Shown here one piece after another: positions 12,348-25,127 of a DNA stretch of 64,000 bases. How positions within the stretch are numbered: the stretch's first letter is position 1; every line of letters starts with the position of its first letter. The notes below the pieces were generated by a model that saw only the letters and a program-made list of their open reading frames with translations, was not told the origin of the DNA and made no database searches. Where the stretch lies: positions 372,001 to 436,000 of the forward strand of contig QNQO01000199.1 in NCBI GenBank assembly GCA_003290165.1, in the 5' to 3' direction. The position numbers and the translations under genes are program-made. The DNA is from Berberis thunbergii (taxonomy: Eukaryota; Streptophyta; Magnoliopsida; Ranunculales; Berberidaceae).

Positions 12348-12959
12348 TGATCAGAAGTCTAATAGAAAATATCCACCTATAAAGCATTGATGCTCATCTT
12401 TTAAACAAGAACATAAAACTGCAAGCTGGTTAACAATGCCTTCAAATAAGCATTGACTAAACTACATAACCTTGGTCAACTAACCCATGTGACCTTGGTA
12501 GGGGTGTAGATTGTGTTTGCATTTTATCCCAAACAAGCATCTTGGTTGGATGATGTTAAAGACAAAGAAACAACCACACAAAACCCCATTGTATTCACCT
12601 CCTTTATCACTTTATTTGGAATAACACAAACAAGACATTTATGCAAATTCTCATGTAATCCATATGAACTAAGGGGCCAATTTGGACTGACCTAGCCCAT
12701 ATAAATTGGATCACCGTTTTTGAGCCAATTTTTCTACAATCCCCACATTGGCAAAAATTCAAAATCCTTGAACAATTATAGGATTACTTGAAGATGCAAC
12801 ACACATTGACGTCAATGAGATTCCCTCCCACTGGATTGCACATCCACTAAGTGAAGTGCTGCACCACTTTAGCAAATGTCTGTCTTCGAAACCCAAAGGC
12901 TTGGCCTTAACGTTGGACGTATGACAATTAATGTCGACAATTGCCTTGTTCCCTTGTGC
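12001..12959. other. Unassigned sequence with a (TA)n run
   Basis: No ORF with family resemblance. A (TA)n microsatellite lies at about 12318-12348 after an A-run. The stretch 12060-12290 has the look of non-coding transposon DNA, but no termini could be defined. Confidence 0.35.
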
Positions 12960-13270
12960 TATGCCTTAAGATTTCTCCCAAATCTTTACATTCAAGTCTT
13001 TATCGGATGTACCGCTATCAACCCTCATGATGATACCGTCCGTAGTTGCATGCATGTCTTTTCTTTTCTTGCATACTTTCTCTAGAACTTTGGGAGTAGC
13101 TATCATTGTGTTTCCTTCAAGAATGTAAAGGTTGTTCACAACCTTTGAACCATGCATAAACGCTGCACCATACCATCCCTAGACACGGTTTAAGTGTTTC
13201 ACGCTTGTCATGGTAACATACCCATCATCATCTAAAGTGGCTAAAGATATCAAATTTCTCTCGGGTGCTG
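12960..13270 (-). pseudogene. Copia-type polyprotein scrap (pre-integrase region)
   Basis: Minus strand. The pattern RNLISLATLDDDGY, then VKHLNRV, a stop, GWYGAAFMHGSKVVNNLYILEG resembles the protease/GAG-pre-integrase junction of Ty1/copia polyproteins. At 13275 the resemblance stops abruptly where another repeat begins. It is too short to assign a lineage. Confidence 0.5.
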
Positions 13271-13274
13271 GAAC

Positions 13275-14010
13275 TAGGGGTGGGTATTCCGATTCCATCC
13301 CGAATTTTTTGAGTTTTATTTGAGATTTGATCAATCCCATTCCGATCCTTTCCTGTCCCGATCTAGAGTGGGATGGGATTGGGGTGGAGATTTTCAATCC
13401 ATCCCATCCCATCCCGAATTGATTTTTAAAATATTCATTATTAATAATTTTAATATAATTTTAGGAGTGTAATTCTTTCTTTATATCAAATATTGACCAT
13501 ATTATAAGATACATATTCATAATTTGATATAAGCATTCTAAGATACATATTGATCATTTGAGATATATATTCACTCAATGATGATATCAACACAAGTCAC
13601 TCTGTGATGATATAAGCATTGTAAGGTATATATTGATCATTTGATTATGTCACCAACATATTATCTCTCATTCACATTTGTCCATCCCCTTTTTCTAATA
13701 TCTACTCCCCGATATTACTGCTTATCTAGTTGTAATTATAAACTTCATCTTGGAGTATTTCTTTTTTGGCACATTATTAGAAAGCCCAATGCTTGGCTCT
13801 AATTTCCATTGGTCTCTACAAGTTAAGTGTACAAAATTTTCAGCAAATTTCTCTTTGCAACTTGTTCAAATGAATACATATTTGACACATTTACAACAAA
13901 TTTTTTTATTGCCTGCTTATCCTATTCCGTCATGTCTCGTCCTGATCCCAAGTGAACGGGATGGGATAGGGATGAAGTCCATCCTATCTCACAATGGCTT
14001 AGAAACACTT
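13275..14010. mobile_element. Possible hAT-like non-autonomous element
   Basis: Starts TAGGGGTGGGTATTCCG, a common plant hAT-type end, and interrupts the Copia scrap. Both sides carry GGGATGGGAT-type motifs (13366-13425 and about 13950-13990) around an AT-rich core. The right terminus and a target duplication could not be fixed, so the boundary is approximate. Confidence 0.35.
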
Positions 14011-14037
14011 TGTTAACTTTTAAGTGTGTGATGCCTT

Positions 14038-15560
14038 TCAAAAAAAAAAAAAAAAACTTCCAAGTGTCTCTTGTGTCTTCGTGTACTCATAATCAGAGAG
14101 GTCCCTTTTCTTGGACTTCTCATGATTAGACAGTTTATTCTTTTTAGGTCTCTCCTTGCTCTGTACAGATTCAGTTGGTTCAAACATGACACTTGAATCA
14201 GGATAACTCAAATCTAACAACTTCCTCTTCAACACCAATTGTTGATCAGGAGTGGATTCAAAGAACTTTCCCTTAATGGCGTCGACTACTGAATCTATAA
14301 TCACATCCGCAGTTGCACGAAGAGGTGTTATATCAAGTTGCATCCAATGCTTGTGTAAGATAGACAATGGAAGTTGTCCTGTAGGAGTAAAGTATTGTAT
14401 CATTTCAAAAGAACAGCGCAACTCATGAGTGGTTCTCATCACACATCGACATTTGACTGGGTTAGTGCCCACAAATTCAGTTTCAGACCTATCAATTTTA
14501 GATTTCATCAAATCAAGAGCCGTATGCGACACAGACCCATGGAGTTTACCAAATAAGGGAAGCATAAACTCTTTCTTGACTTTCATCAGACTTTTTCTGA
14601 AAAACGCTTCAATCTCTACAACTTGGACGTAGATCATGTATTTTTGTCCATACATTATATAATGTGCCTTGGGATTGTCCAACATTTTCTTTAACCTGGA
14701 GTGTGCGCCTTCAACGCCACTAGTTGTCCATTGGCCAAAATGCATAAAAGTGTCGGTCTGTAAATAGTCCAAACACTTGGGATGTCATGCCCATCTTCCC
14801 TCGAACTCAATAATGCCCTTGTTCCATTCTTGTTTTGTAGTTGATGTATACAAATACGAAAAAGATTCAATACACTCGTTCCATTCTTCATTATCCTCAA
14901 AGTCATTTTTGCAATTCTTTTTCACATTTGTATTTATGTGCCACCTGCACAACGACCTCCTAGGTTCTAAAAAGACTCACTCAATGAGTTTGATCAACCC
15001 AAGCTCCCTGTCAGTCACAAACACCTTTGGCAAGTTGTCTGAATCAAACATTCCCAATTTTTTTCCAATGCCCAAGTGTATGACTGTTCATTTTCAGATG
15101 ACATAAAACAACAATCAACATTGAAAGTTTTGTCGGTCGTCGTGACACCCACAACCTCAAATAGAGGCATCCTGTAGCGATTGGTTTTGTAGGTGCAACC
15201 CATAAGCATCACCGTTGGGTTTGCTAGTAGAGTTGACTCGAGATGCGACTAGAAAATATTGGTGGCTCTATTCAATTGTATGTCATTCAATATAACCATT
15301 CTCACTTAACAAGTGCGTTGTGGCTTGCAAATTCTGCCTTTTACTTGGAGTGTCTTTCGCTGATGAATGACATTATAAACAGTCTTCAAATGAAACATCT
15401 CTTTCAAACGAACAATATGTAGCGAGGGGCTACACCAGATATTGACATGTTATGCAAATATGCAATCTCTGCTTCGTTGAGTCTGCCAACAAAGGAATAG
15501 TCAATAAGAGATTTTGATCGTACATGATTGTGGGTTCCACAAGTCACTTGTAGCTTTCAA
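14038..15560 (-). pseudogene. MULE / FAR1-type transposase pseudogene
   Basis: Minus strand. The N-side near 15490-15420 reads RLNEAEIAYLHNMSISGVAPR. The catalytic-domain start at 15240-15015 reads LMGCTYKTNRYRMPLFEVVGVTTTDKTFNVD, with the conserved Asp replaced by Gly (usually MDCTYKTN). The middle reads KVFVTDRELGLI and RRSLCRWHINTNVKKNCK. The C-side at 14772-14100 reads FGQWTTSGVEGAHSRLKK, then a Lys-rich tail. This is the mutator-like (MULE) DDE transposase family related to FAR1. Stops (for example TAG for Trp near 15260) and a frame change near 14780 break it. No long terminal inverted repeats were found. An A/T run of about 18 lies at the end. Confidence 0.8.
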
Positions 15561-17020
15561 CGATTGTTACCTTGGGGCACCCCTCTCAACTGAAATGGGT
15601 ACTCACACTTCTTTGTACTGGTCTATCAACCGACCTCCAATTTTTGCCTTTGATTTTCTTGAGCTTCCTTCTCCTCTCACATCCCAAGTGGATCCTTCAT
15701 TTATGTTTGCTATCAGCGAGTTTTGACTTTGTGATAATCATAACTATGTTACTATCCCTATCGGCGTCTTGACACCAAGCTATCCACGTTGACTTCAATT
15801 GGAATACCTACAAAAAAAATAATGCATACTGACGTTAGGAACACTAATAAACTTATTAATCAATGTACTTGTGAAACATGACTAGACAATAATGACATGC
15901 CTACAAGAATTAACCTTATCTCTTCCGTTATAAATAACTCGCCATCATCGACTACCTCTTTCAATGCTCGTTTATCATTCGTGTCAACATCATCATCATC
16001 CTTCTATATAAGTAAATAAAAATATTGTTATTCTAATCATATATTAAGAAAGGTAATGAATAAAATAATTAAGAAAAATGTTACCTCTAGAAGGTTGGTA
16101 TCTTCCAAATATGCTTTAAGGGTCTCCAAATCGTCAAGATTATGTGAAAGTATCTCTAAATATATTAGATCTACGATGGAATCCTATGCACAAAATAACA
16201 ACAATCAATAACAATAACAACAACGATCAAACTAAACTTAAAAATATAAATAAACAAGTTTTAGGGTTCAACTATTTACAACTAACCCTAAAAATACATT
16301 GTTGCTACAAATATAAACTAAAAAGGAAATTAAACATATATTACGGTAATCACAATAACGAAAAAATACTAATGCAAACTCATCTCAAGTTAAAAGTGTA
16401 CCTCAAGTGGAGTGGGTTGTTCTTCATTTGAAAATATTCATCTTCTCCGTTCACTCCTATACATGGAGCACACTGCTGACTCTCAACTCCAACATTATTA
16501 TCTTCAAGCCCACCAACATCATTTTCACTAAACTCGTCAATTTCTAGATACACACTTCACCAAAACCTTAACAAACAAAGATGAAAATAGAGAGAGAGAC
16601 GGCGAAGACATAGAAGAAAGGGAGAGAAGCCAGTGTTGGGGTCATCCGGGGAGCTTGGGTTGGAAGACAAATAGTAGAAAATGAAGCAGGGAGGATGAAA
16701 ATGTTTCCTCGCGCAAGAGAAAAAATGAAGCAATAAAATAAACGCAAGGAGGATGAAGACGTGTATAAGAGGGAGAAATAGGATAAAGATGGTGGCACGA
16801 CATTCATTTTTTAGCTAGATTGGGAGGAGAAGGGTGGGAGAGGAGTCGTTTGTGCAAGTGGAAAAGCATTGGTCGTTGGATTTGGGAGAAAAGAAAAAAA
16901 AATTGTTATATATAGTGGTGGTGTCCTGTAGTAAATTCAAAAAAATGGGGTTGGTAGCATCCTTCAACATAAATGATGGTGTTATTTAGCAAAGGCCTTA
17001 CAATATTGGCTTTGATACCA
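15561..17020. other. MULE upstream flank, nothing else recognised
   Basis: AT-rich sequence, probably the 5' part of the MULE-type element (an acidic stretch encoded on minus near 15940-16020). Around 16570-16900 minus-strand low-complexity ORFs have no family. No terminal inverted repeats were located. Confidence 0.35.
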
Positions 17021-20000
17021 TTTTTTTTTAGTTAAAAACACACATACATTAAACTAAAGAAATATTAAAACATAGATCTCCCAGCAAACCGAGCTAGGTG
17101 ATCGGCTTCTATATTGAATTCTCTGTTAATAAAATTGCATTCCCAATCGGGGAAAAAAGAAGCTTATATTTAATATTACTGATAATAGGTCTCCAAGCCC
17201 AATCAATATTAAAAGAAGTAGATGTCTCCTCTTGAATGGCTAAAATAAGATTTGCCGAGTCCCCTAGCAAGAAACTTGATTACCATTGTCCCGTTTGAAT
17301 CATCAACATGTCCAATGATAGGGATAGCCATAGTAGCAAGAATTGATCCTCTTAAATTAATAGCAATCACACCCACCGTTCCCTGTTTGGAGGAATCAAA
17401 GAAACATGCATCAAAACTGACAATAATAGAGTGAGGTTGGATAGTTTGAGTCTAGTGTCTTCTGCTATCTATTCTGATGTTGAGCCGGTGATTTCTGGCC
17501 AAGGACATTTGCTCGTGTGAGGTGGCAATACGAGTTGTATCTCTTTCAGAAAAGGGCCCAAACTCCGAACTCAGGGGGGCAACGATGATAGGGTTGTTGG
17601 ATTGGTTGTTCGTGATAGTTGTAGAGAAGATATCAGGAATAAAGGGAATAGCCAGTAGCGGTCATTGGATGGGGTGTAAAACCAATTTTTAAACCAGGAA
17701 GCCCAAGTTTGATTAAGCATGGAAGTAAACATATGGACATTAGTTTTGTCCTCATTGAAGATACCTCAATAACGAATCCTCCAGATAGTAAGAAGGATAG
17801 CCGTGAATTTGGAGAGAATCTCATTTGTGTCGGGGGACCGAGCTTTGGCAGTTTTCCATACAAACTGAAAAAAGTCAGTCACTGAGCAAACCTGGGGATC
17901 AACTCCTTGCCAATCAATGGAGAGGAGGGAACATTGCCAAAACCTAAGAATGGCCAGACAAAGGAAGAATAGATGAACAACATGCTCAGGATGGTGTTTA
18001 CAAAATGCACAAACATTTTCTATTGTAATGTGGACCCGGACCAGATTGGTTGAGGTGGGAAGTAGATCTTAACAAATTTTCCATAGAAGAAAGAGTGCAT
18101 TTAGTGAGGCTTTAATCCGCCAAAGGGATTTGAGGTGAATATTTTGTGGATGGTTGTTGGTGTTGTGGGAGGTGGAGGTGTCAAATTTGTCTGAGAGGAA
18201 GGATTGAGTGGCACTTTTAACGGAGAACAAGCCTTTTTTGTTGGCTATCCAAATAAGCTTATCATTAGTAATGGTCTGTTTGATAACCAAATTCTATATG
18301 TCTATGGAAACAGGCAATGGAAAAATGGATTGGAGAAGATCAATGTTCCAAGTGACCGTATGGTTTGGATGATAAATTTAGAGATCCGTGATATATTTAG
18401 GAAGGTTTGGGTTCAAGGGATCAGGGACACAGTCAGCCAATAAGAGACCTAGTTTGATCTAGCAGTCATGCCAAAAATCGGTTTGTTCTCCTAAAAGGAT
18501 TTACCAAAAGAGGAATTGCTTCCTATGTGAGATGACCTCACCAAGAAAAAGTAGCCAGAGAAGGATTTTTTCTAATTGAAGGATTCCTTTGTTATGGAAA
18601 TAAAAAGGGCTTTGAGTTGGCCAGTCCTTGGGAAACAGGGGAGGAAAGAGGCTGCCATATATTTTTTGCCAGTAAGGCAAGATTTTTACATCTGACCATG
18701 GGAATATTTAATCCCCTCAAATGACGGGGCTTAGCAATTTTATCCCAAGTGCACATGTGTTTAGATTTGCCTTCTGTCATACCATTCCACCAAAAGTTTT
18801 TGGCAAGATGATCAATTTTTGTGGAGATACTAGAAGGCAACAAGAAAGCTTGCATGGTGTAGATAGGGATAAAATTGATAACAACTTTTATCATGACAAT
18901 CCGCCCCGCATGCGATAGGATTTTGGACATCCAAGTTGAAAGCCTAGTATTTATCTTGTCGATAAGGAATTAGAAATCATTAGCTTTCTTCTTGGAAAGG
19001 AGAAGGGGGATCCCAGGTATTTATCTTTAGGATTATAGTATTTACTCCCCAAGAATTATGTATATCATCGTGGAGTGGCGATGATGAACATTAGAATACC
19101 GAAGATTTATCAAGATTTACCGCCTGACTAGTGGACAAAGAATGGCTTTGGCATTGTGGGCTTCAGTCAAAGAGGCTCTGCAGAAAAGCATCAAATCATC
19201 TGCATATAACATGTAACTAATCGAGGGTGAGTGGCGTTTGAGCTTAATGTCTCAGATGATATCATTTGAATCTGCCTTGACCAGGAGACGAGAAATTGCC
19301 TCTGCCACTAGGATGAAAAGATAAGAGGAAAGGGGGCCCCCTTGGCGGAAACCTCTGGAGGGTTTGATAGGGGGCTGAGGAGATCCGTTAAGAAGAACCT
19401 TGAGGGAGGTGGAGGAGATACATTGCTCATTCATTGATATCCATCCTTAAGAGAAGCCAAGTTGCTTGAGGAGTTGCAACAGGAAAGACCATTCTATTCG
19501 GTCATAAGCTTTCACCATATCAATTTTTATGGCCATCCAACCCTGTTTTTTTTTCTTTTTGAAATGGTTCATTTGGAAAAAAGCTTCATGAGCCAAACAT
19601 ACATTGTCAATGATACTACGACCTTTTAGGAAGGCTTCTTGATGTTGGGTGATGATGTCATTAAGCAAAGGTTTGAGCCCGTTGGCTAGGATTTTTTAGA
19701 TGACTTTGTATATGACAGTACAAAGCCCAATGGGTCAGAACTTGTCAGGAGAGATAAGATTATGCACCTTGGGGATAAGGGCGATAAATGTTTCATTGAG
19801 TTTCGGGTTCCTCTCCTTAGAGACAAAGAAATGTTGGACCACATCAATGACAACACTTTTTACAATGTCCCAATAACATTGAAAGAAAAAAGTATGGAAA
19901 CCGTCTAGGTCAGGAGCCTTGGGTTATTAATATCTGAATTTCAGTAGCAGTTGGGATGGCCAGGAGGTCTTTATTAATATCTGGGGTAATGAGGGGAGGA

Positions 20001-20154
20001 GACAAGGATAAAAGATCTTGGTCAATGGAAGGATTTGAGGTTTGGAAAAGCCTACAAGGGAGCCTAGAGGATTGAACAAGTTGGCAACAACAAGGGTCGC
20101 GAGTCCACATTTGGAAAAATTTGAAAGGTATAGGTTTGGAGGGAGTGGTGGAAA

Positions 20155-20646
20155 CCAAGGATTGTGATTTCATTTTTCGAGTTAATTTCAGAACCTTAAT
20201 TTTAAGATATTATGCATTTTAATATTTTAAATACTAAATAAAAAGCCTCACATGACTCGTAGTGTCATATATATATATATATATATATTTTTTTTTTTTG
20301 AAAGGCAAGCAAGGGTTTTATAGAATCCCAGAACCCAAAACCCACTAAAGATGCCGCAAGTGGGGTTTGAACCCATGACCTAGTGGTATCATCCGCCAAG
20401 CTCTAACCATTGAGCTGTCATGTCATTGACCATACAAACTGAAATATTATATAAGAATCAATCACATAACAAACTTTTGATACTAAAATAACATTATAAC
20501 ATGTTAAAATATACAGAGATTAAATATTTATTTCTTTTCTCAGGAAAATTTCAACATATTTCGGATTTTAAAAAGGATTTCGGTAACTTAAAAATAAGAA
20601 ATATTCGGTGAAATTTCGACATATTTTGAGAAATCATAGTCCTTGG
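20155..20646. mobile_element. MITE with 17-bp inverted ends, inserted in the LINE endonuclease
   Basis: The left end CCAAGGATTGTGATTTC and the reverse complement of the right end CCAAGGACTATGATTTC differ at two of 17 positions. The flanks repeat TGGAAA (20149-20154 and 20647-20652). Deleting the element rejoins the LINE reading as LVST then TPSKP. The interior is AT-rich with ATTTCGACATATTT-type motifs and holds a nested SINE. No transposase. Confidence 0.75.
20281..20427 (-). mobile_element. tRNA-derived SINE
   Basis: Minus strand, about 145 bp. It starts GACATGACAGCTCAATGG, containing a pol III A-box-like TAGCTCAATGGTTAGAGC-type segment, then a B box GGTTCAAACCC about 45 bp later, a unique 3' body ending TTGCCTTTC and an A-run. 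That is the layout of a plant SINE. It cannot fold as a complete tRNA because there is no matching acceptor stem or CCA side. It lies inside the MITE. Confidence 0.7.
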
Positions 20647-20710
20647 TGGAAACTAAGTTGAGGCTGATGCCACAATGGTCAGAGGAGGACATATGAACCC
20701 AACACAACAC

Positions 20711-22737
20711 AGACTATTGGTTTGTGCTTTATTGCTTATACAAGAGTTTACTGCTATTTGGGAGAGATATTCTCATTTATGGCGTCGGTAGAATCAAATA
20801 TTGACTTTGGTATTTTAGGATCATGGGTTCCACTTAGACAATATACAGGAAGAGAAGAGTGTGTTAAGGTCAAGCTTGAGCATTATATCACGAATATTAA
20901 GAAATGATATAAAACAAAGTCAAAAGGACGCTTGTTCGAGACGATCTTGTTATGAGGAATGCCATGGAAAGCACTATAGAACCAGGGACCGGGAAGTTAG
21001 CCTTCAATCAGAAAGGACATTACAAATTGTAGGGCAGAAACAATTACTACTATCTAGAAACTATGCCTGGGTAAAAGTGAACAAACCTTAAAACATAAGA
21101 AACCTTATAAAGTATTTTCAATAACCCCCTCAAGAACCCTTTTGTAAAATTGCTAGTTAGAAGAATTACTTCTTGGAATGATAGTGAAAACTTGCAAGTT
21201 AGATGACCCATAGGGCATGTGCAGTTGAAGCTCAGTCCAAGCAACTCGGATAAGGTGCAAAGGGCAAAGCAACTTGGGCTTGATGGCCTAGAAGCGCAAA
21301 ACTAGGCAACTAGGTCCTTGTCAAGGTACACCACGGACTAAAGACAATTCAAGCAAAAGTCCCAATCTTTTTCAGAAAACCATAGGCTTAGGCCAAACTT
21401 GCGTAGTATCTCAGGAACAACACGGACTAAGGCAATGCAGGTTTAAGGGTCTTTCTAACACAAACAATAGGCTAAGGCAAACATTACTTGAGTACCAAGG
21501 ACAGAACAAAAGCCGAAGTCCTCACAAGAATGAGAAGTCATGCTTAGCTAGACATTTCAAAATTTTGGCTAAGACAAAATTCTGATAAAAGATGAGCTGA
21601 ATGCACAACATGGAAAAGTAAATAAGAAAATATCTAATTGAATAGTGTTGTAGATTAGGCAAAGTACAAAGACATCTAACTCTTTACAAAGCACATAGAC
21701 ATCTAATTCATTACAAGATTAACAAATTTGGGGTTTAACAGCCAAAACCAGAATAGAAATATCATTAAGCTATGTTAGCTGATAGATTACCAATCAAATA
21801 AGCAACCCTTGATGAATTGGTTAAACATGCGTTACAAGTCATCTTTATTCTTTAAAATTTTTTTACCAGATACCATGAAATGTATCCCCAACTCTAATAG
21901 AGAAACCAAGGTTTTCTCCATCAAATCTCTTATCTTCACTTCTATTTCTTTTCAACCCAAACAATCTTAGCATGTAAAAAACATAAAAATTACATTAGAA
22001 AAATAATAATAAAAATACTGTATGGATAACATCGCAACACGCAATTTTGCATGTAAACAAGGAGTCTAGCACAGGATTAACGGAAACTGTTAAGAAACTG
22101 ACCTAGTTGTTCATGATCCATATAAAAGTGTTATAGGTACCACAGCAAATCATGAAAAGTTAATGTTTCCTACTGGTCTTCTCCAATATCATCTTAAGTT
22201 CAGTATTAGCCCTTCTAGCAAAACCATTCTTGTATAACTTTTCCGGGCAGATGTTTAGCATCCAGAGTGTTTACATACAGAAAGTAAATCCAAAGGACTA
22301 CCAAATGAAATGGTTTTGAAAGATGGAATCTTATGAACAAATTCCATGCGGTTCTTGAATTTTGAAAAACAATGCAACATGTTCATGTCCACGAGCACAA
22401 GTTATACCGTTTACAAATTCAACATTCAACAACTTCAGCTTCATTATTTTAACTGCAAAAATAACTGAAACAAAAGATAAGCTTCTCCCCGTTGCAATTC
22501 GAAATTGCAACTGGAAGCCAAGAGCAAGTCTTCTCTGCTGTACAGGACAGTGCAGCAAGTTTTAGTGACTACAACCATATCTAGATCATGGATACAATAA
22601 AATATTACATAGACAAATCTTCTTTCTCAAGTACCAGGAGCAAAATTGCTTATTCTTTTTACAGTTCAGGATAGTGGTAGAGATGGTGCTACTAGCATAG
22701 GGAACAACGAAATTACCTGCAACAAGAAGAATGTACA
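20711..22737. other. No gene recognised; 3' flank of the Pumilio pseudogene
   Basis: AT-rich DNA with short ORFs (for example plus 20861-21091) that resemble nothing known. The part nearest 22.7 kb may be former Pumilio 3' UTR. Confidence 0.35.
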
Positions 22738-24479
22738 TTACTTTTTCAAAGAGGTCCGTGTGAAAATCTTTTTGGAATATGGGTTGGTTTTGAGTAGTGC
22801 TGAATGTGGACGGATTGCTTCAACGAATGAAAACCGGAGAGAACCCTGGTTTTGAAATGAGAATGTAAAAAGTAAAATTAATAATAATATCAAAGAAAAT
22901 AGGTATCTACATCTCTATGCTTAAAAGTGGGATTTTTGCCGAACCTCAGAAACTCTAAGAGCTGACTGAATCACGTAATTTGCAAATTGGTCTTGCAGCA
23001 ACTCTTCAATGGGATAATATGACAGTATTTCATTAACGACGATCGACTGAACCTCTTCACCAAACAACTTGAGACATGTTTCGACCACGTTGCTACTAAA
23101 TTTGTTTCTTGAGAGCTCTACATATTTCCCTCTGAACTGAGATATCAAAGTTGCTGTGGCAAATGGGATCTTCAACTTTAAGATATATTGTATGACGTAA
23201 TTCCTGAAACAGAAAAGTGTACAGTTCAGAATTAATAAGCAAATCTTAGTTGATTTATGAAGTCAATGATAAATGAAAAATAAGTAATTTCAAAGATGTT
23301 TTTCTTGTTCCTGAATCTAATTAGACGTCTGCATTTTGTGAAATATGGCATGTGTATCAAGAAATGCAGACCTTTCAAACATCTCTTAAGACTTTATAGT
23401 TGCAGCATCCCAAAATAACACAGCCATGGGATGTTCCTCTTCAGAAGTTCTCAAACTTATTACCATGGAATTTTTTGAGAAACAATGACTATGACTTGCT
23501 TGGTTCTTTGCATCAGGTTGGTCTAAAGCTTATTTTATTTGATTAGGATATTTATTAATATTAGCAATAGTAGTATTTTAGCTATATTAGACATTCCATT
23601 ATTTTTCTAATAAGGATTTCAATTAGGGTTCTCACATTGGTTTCCTATTAGGTTTAAGGTAGGCTAACTATAAATAGGGGCGTAGGTTGCCCATTGTTCC
23701 TAAGGTTGACTGAATAGAAGTTATTTGTTTATTAATTTATTTCGTTTATTGCCTATTTCATTACTTTCGTATTTTGCAATTTTGTTTATTTACTAGTTCG
23801 AATCTATCATTGTTGTATAAAACTGTAATAACAGGCATTGAGAATATTTGCTAACAAGGATTGTCATGTTTTGTTAGTTTGAAGTTTGTAGTATTCAACC
23901 AAAACTGGACACTTCCAAAAAAATTAGCACCTAAAGAATTCCATTACCACAATATATATTATTTTGTGGGACATACCATCATAAGAAAATTCAAACAACA
24001 ATAACTATAAACAGAAAGAGTAATATGTAAAATCCACACCAAAAAAAAAGATTAAAAGAATGAATCAAAAGAATGTTGCACTGACATGAAATTGTTGCAA
24101 CTTTGAAACGAAATGAAGAGAAACAATATTGGGGAAAAGATCTCCGTAACAAAAAAAGATCGTTTGACTATTGCAACCCATAGATGGAAGCATGCTTTTT
24201 GAATTAGTAAATCTTCAATACATGTTTCCAGGAGTTTATCAAGTTCCTTCAAAATTTTACGTTGGGGGAATACGAAGATAAAAGTGAGACATTTCAGACT
24301 ACTTAAAATAATTACCCATAAGGATCTTTGGAGAGTTCATATCCCTTGAAGGAAATTTGTGCTACTAATTTATGTCGATATGCTCCTTTAGAGTGGTCAA
24401 TGCAACGCTGCAGAGCTCAGCATCCATGTTGATGACTTGCAATATCACCACAGAACCTTGCAGCAGCATCAAATATGAA
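22738..24479 (-). pseudogene. Pumilio exons 3-5 (PUF repeats 5-8)
   Basis: Exon 3 (24479-24316) encodes FIFDAAARFCGDIASHQHGC, then an in-frame TGA at the repeat-5 helix. Exon 4 (23203-22945) is fully open: NYVIQYILKLKIPFATATLI, then SSNVVETCLKLFGEE and FANYVIQSALRVSE. Exon 5 (22845-22738) reads VEAIRPHSALLKTNPYSK with the start out of frame, ending in TAA. Exon lengths and phases match the family, so the copy arose as an intron-containing gene, not by retroposition. Confidence 0.8.
23480..23920 (+). other. Possible solo LTR or promoter-like segment in a Pumilio intron
   Basis: Contains a strong plus-strand TATA motif (CTATAAATAGGGG near 23670) followed by T-rich sequence, similar in texture to plant LTRs. 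No TG/CA ends with a target duplication were found. Confidence 0.25.
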
Positions 24480-25087
24480 CTGCAAAATTGTCCTGGAAAA
24501 ACATGTCAAGTAGGTACCTCAAAATAATCAAAGAGGATTAAAAAAAAAGCAGGTAAAGGATAAAGCTAAACAAGAGTCTACTATAGACAATGTAATTCAA
24601 AATATTTACCCGATATGGTAGATTAACCAAGAAAGTCATCTCCCAAGAGCAACATTTATAATCCAAAATATAATTATTCTTCCCAAGCAAGGACACATTC
24701 CATTGATTTTTTTTTCATCAGTAGTTAATTTTTCTCTTTGAGAAAGAGTAAAATGTACATTAAACCAAGAAGCAAGAGCAAACAAAACAAGAGAGGTTCT
24801 AAGGAGGAACCGGAGTTCTCCAACAACCCTCTCCCAATTTACAAGCAAGTTCTCCAACAACCCTCTCCAGTAAGTAGTTAATTTGCGCTTAATGGAAGCC
24901 CACTCAAAATGCATACATGAATTACTCCCTTTCTTTTGAAGATCCGTTGATGCCATCAATTTCTTAACTATAAACAAGTAATCTGATATGACAATTGAAT
25001 TAAAAATGGTGAAACCAATGTAATACTTGTATATGTTACACAGGTTATATATTAATGGTTTCTTGGACCTCCTTACTGGAATAAGGC

Positions 25088-25122
<35 letters not shown>
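24480..25122. other. Intron sequence, no gene recognised
   Basis: A 113-codon minus-strand ORF at 24636-24977 has no family resemblance. A (TA)n run at about 25092-25122 precedes the next MITE. Confidence 0.35.

Positions 25123-25127
<5 letters not shown>

Larger units (their letters stand above)
17090..20700 (-). pseudogene. LINE ORF2 remnant: endonuclease end, RT, zf-RVT, RNase H
   Basis: Minus strand. The endonuclease end (MSSSDHCGISLNLVST) lies at 20690-20650, with the matching continuation at 20150-20090 (PIPFKFFQMWTRD) beyond a MITE. RT: 19668-19447 (GRSIIDNVCLAHE, IKIDMVKAYDRIEWSF), 19434-19252 (FRQGGPLSSYLF) and, in another frame, an intact YADD box near 19205. The connection region at 18930-18592 has LSHAGRIVMIKVVI and AKNFWWNGM. 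zf-RVT-like sequence lies at 18290-18069. RNase H ends near 17100 with NREFNIEADHLARFAG. It is split by frameshifts and stops throughout. Confidence 0.85.
17021..20710 (-). mobile_element. Second L1-type LINE, 5'-truncated
   Basis: Minus-strand LINE. Its 3' end is a T-run on the plus strand (poly(A), about 17021-17031). From there rightwards come RNase H, zf-RVT, reverse transcriptase and the C-terminal end of the endonuclease. Resemblance ends near 20.7 kb inside the endonuclease, so ORF1 and most of the endonuclease are absent, as expected for incomplete reverse transcription. It is interrupted at 20155-20646 by a MITE. Confidence 0.85.

Noticed and set aside
20350..20424. tRNA gene on minus (A- and B-box-like motifs)
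   Set aside because: No complete acceptor stem, and a SINE-type 3' body with an A-run follows; called as a SINE.
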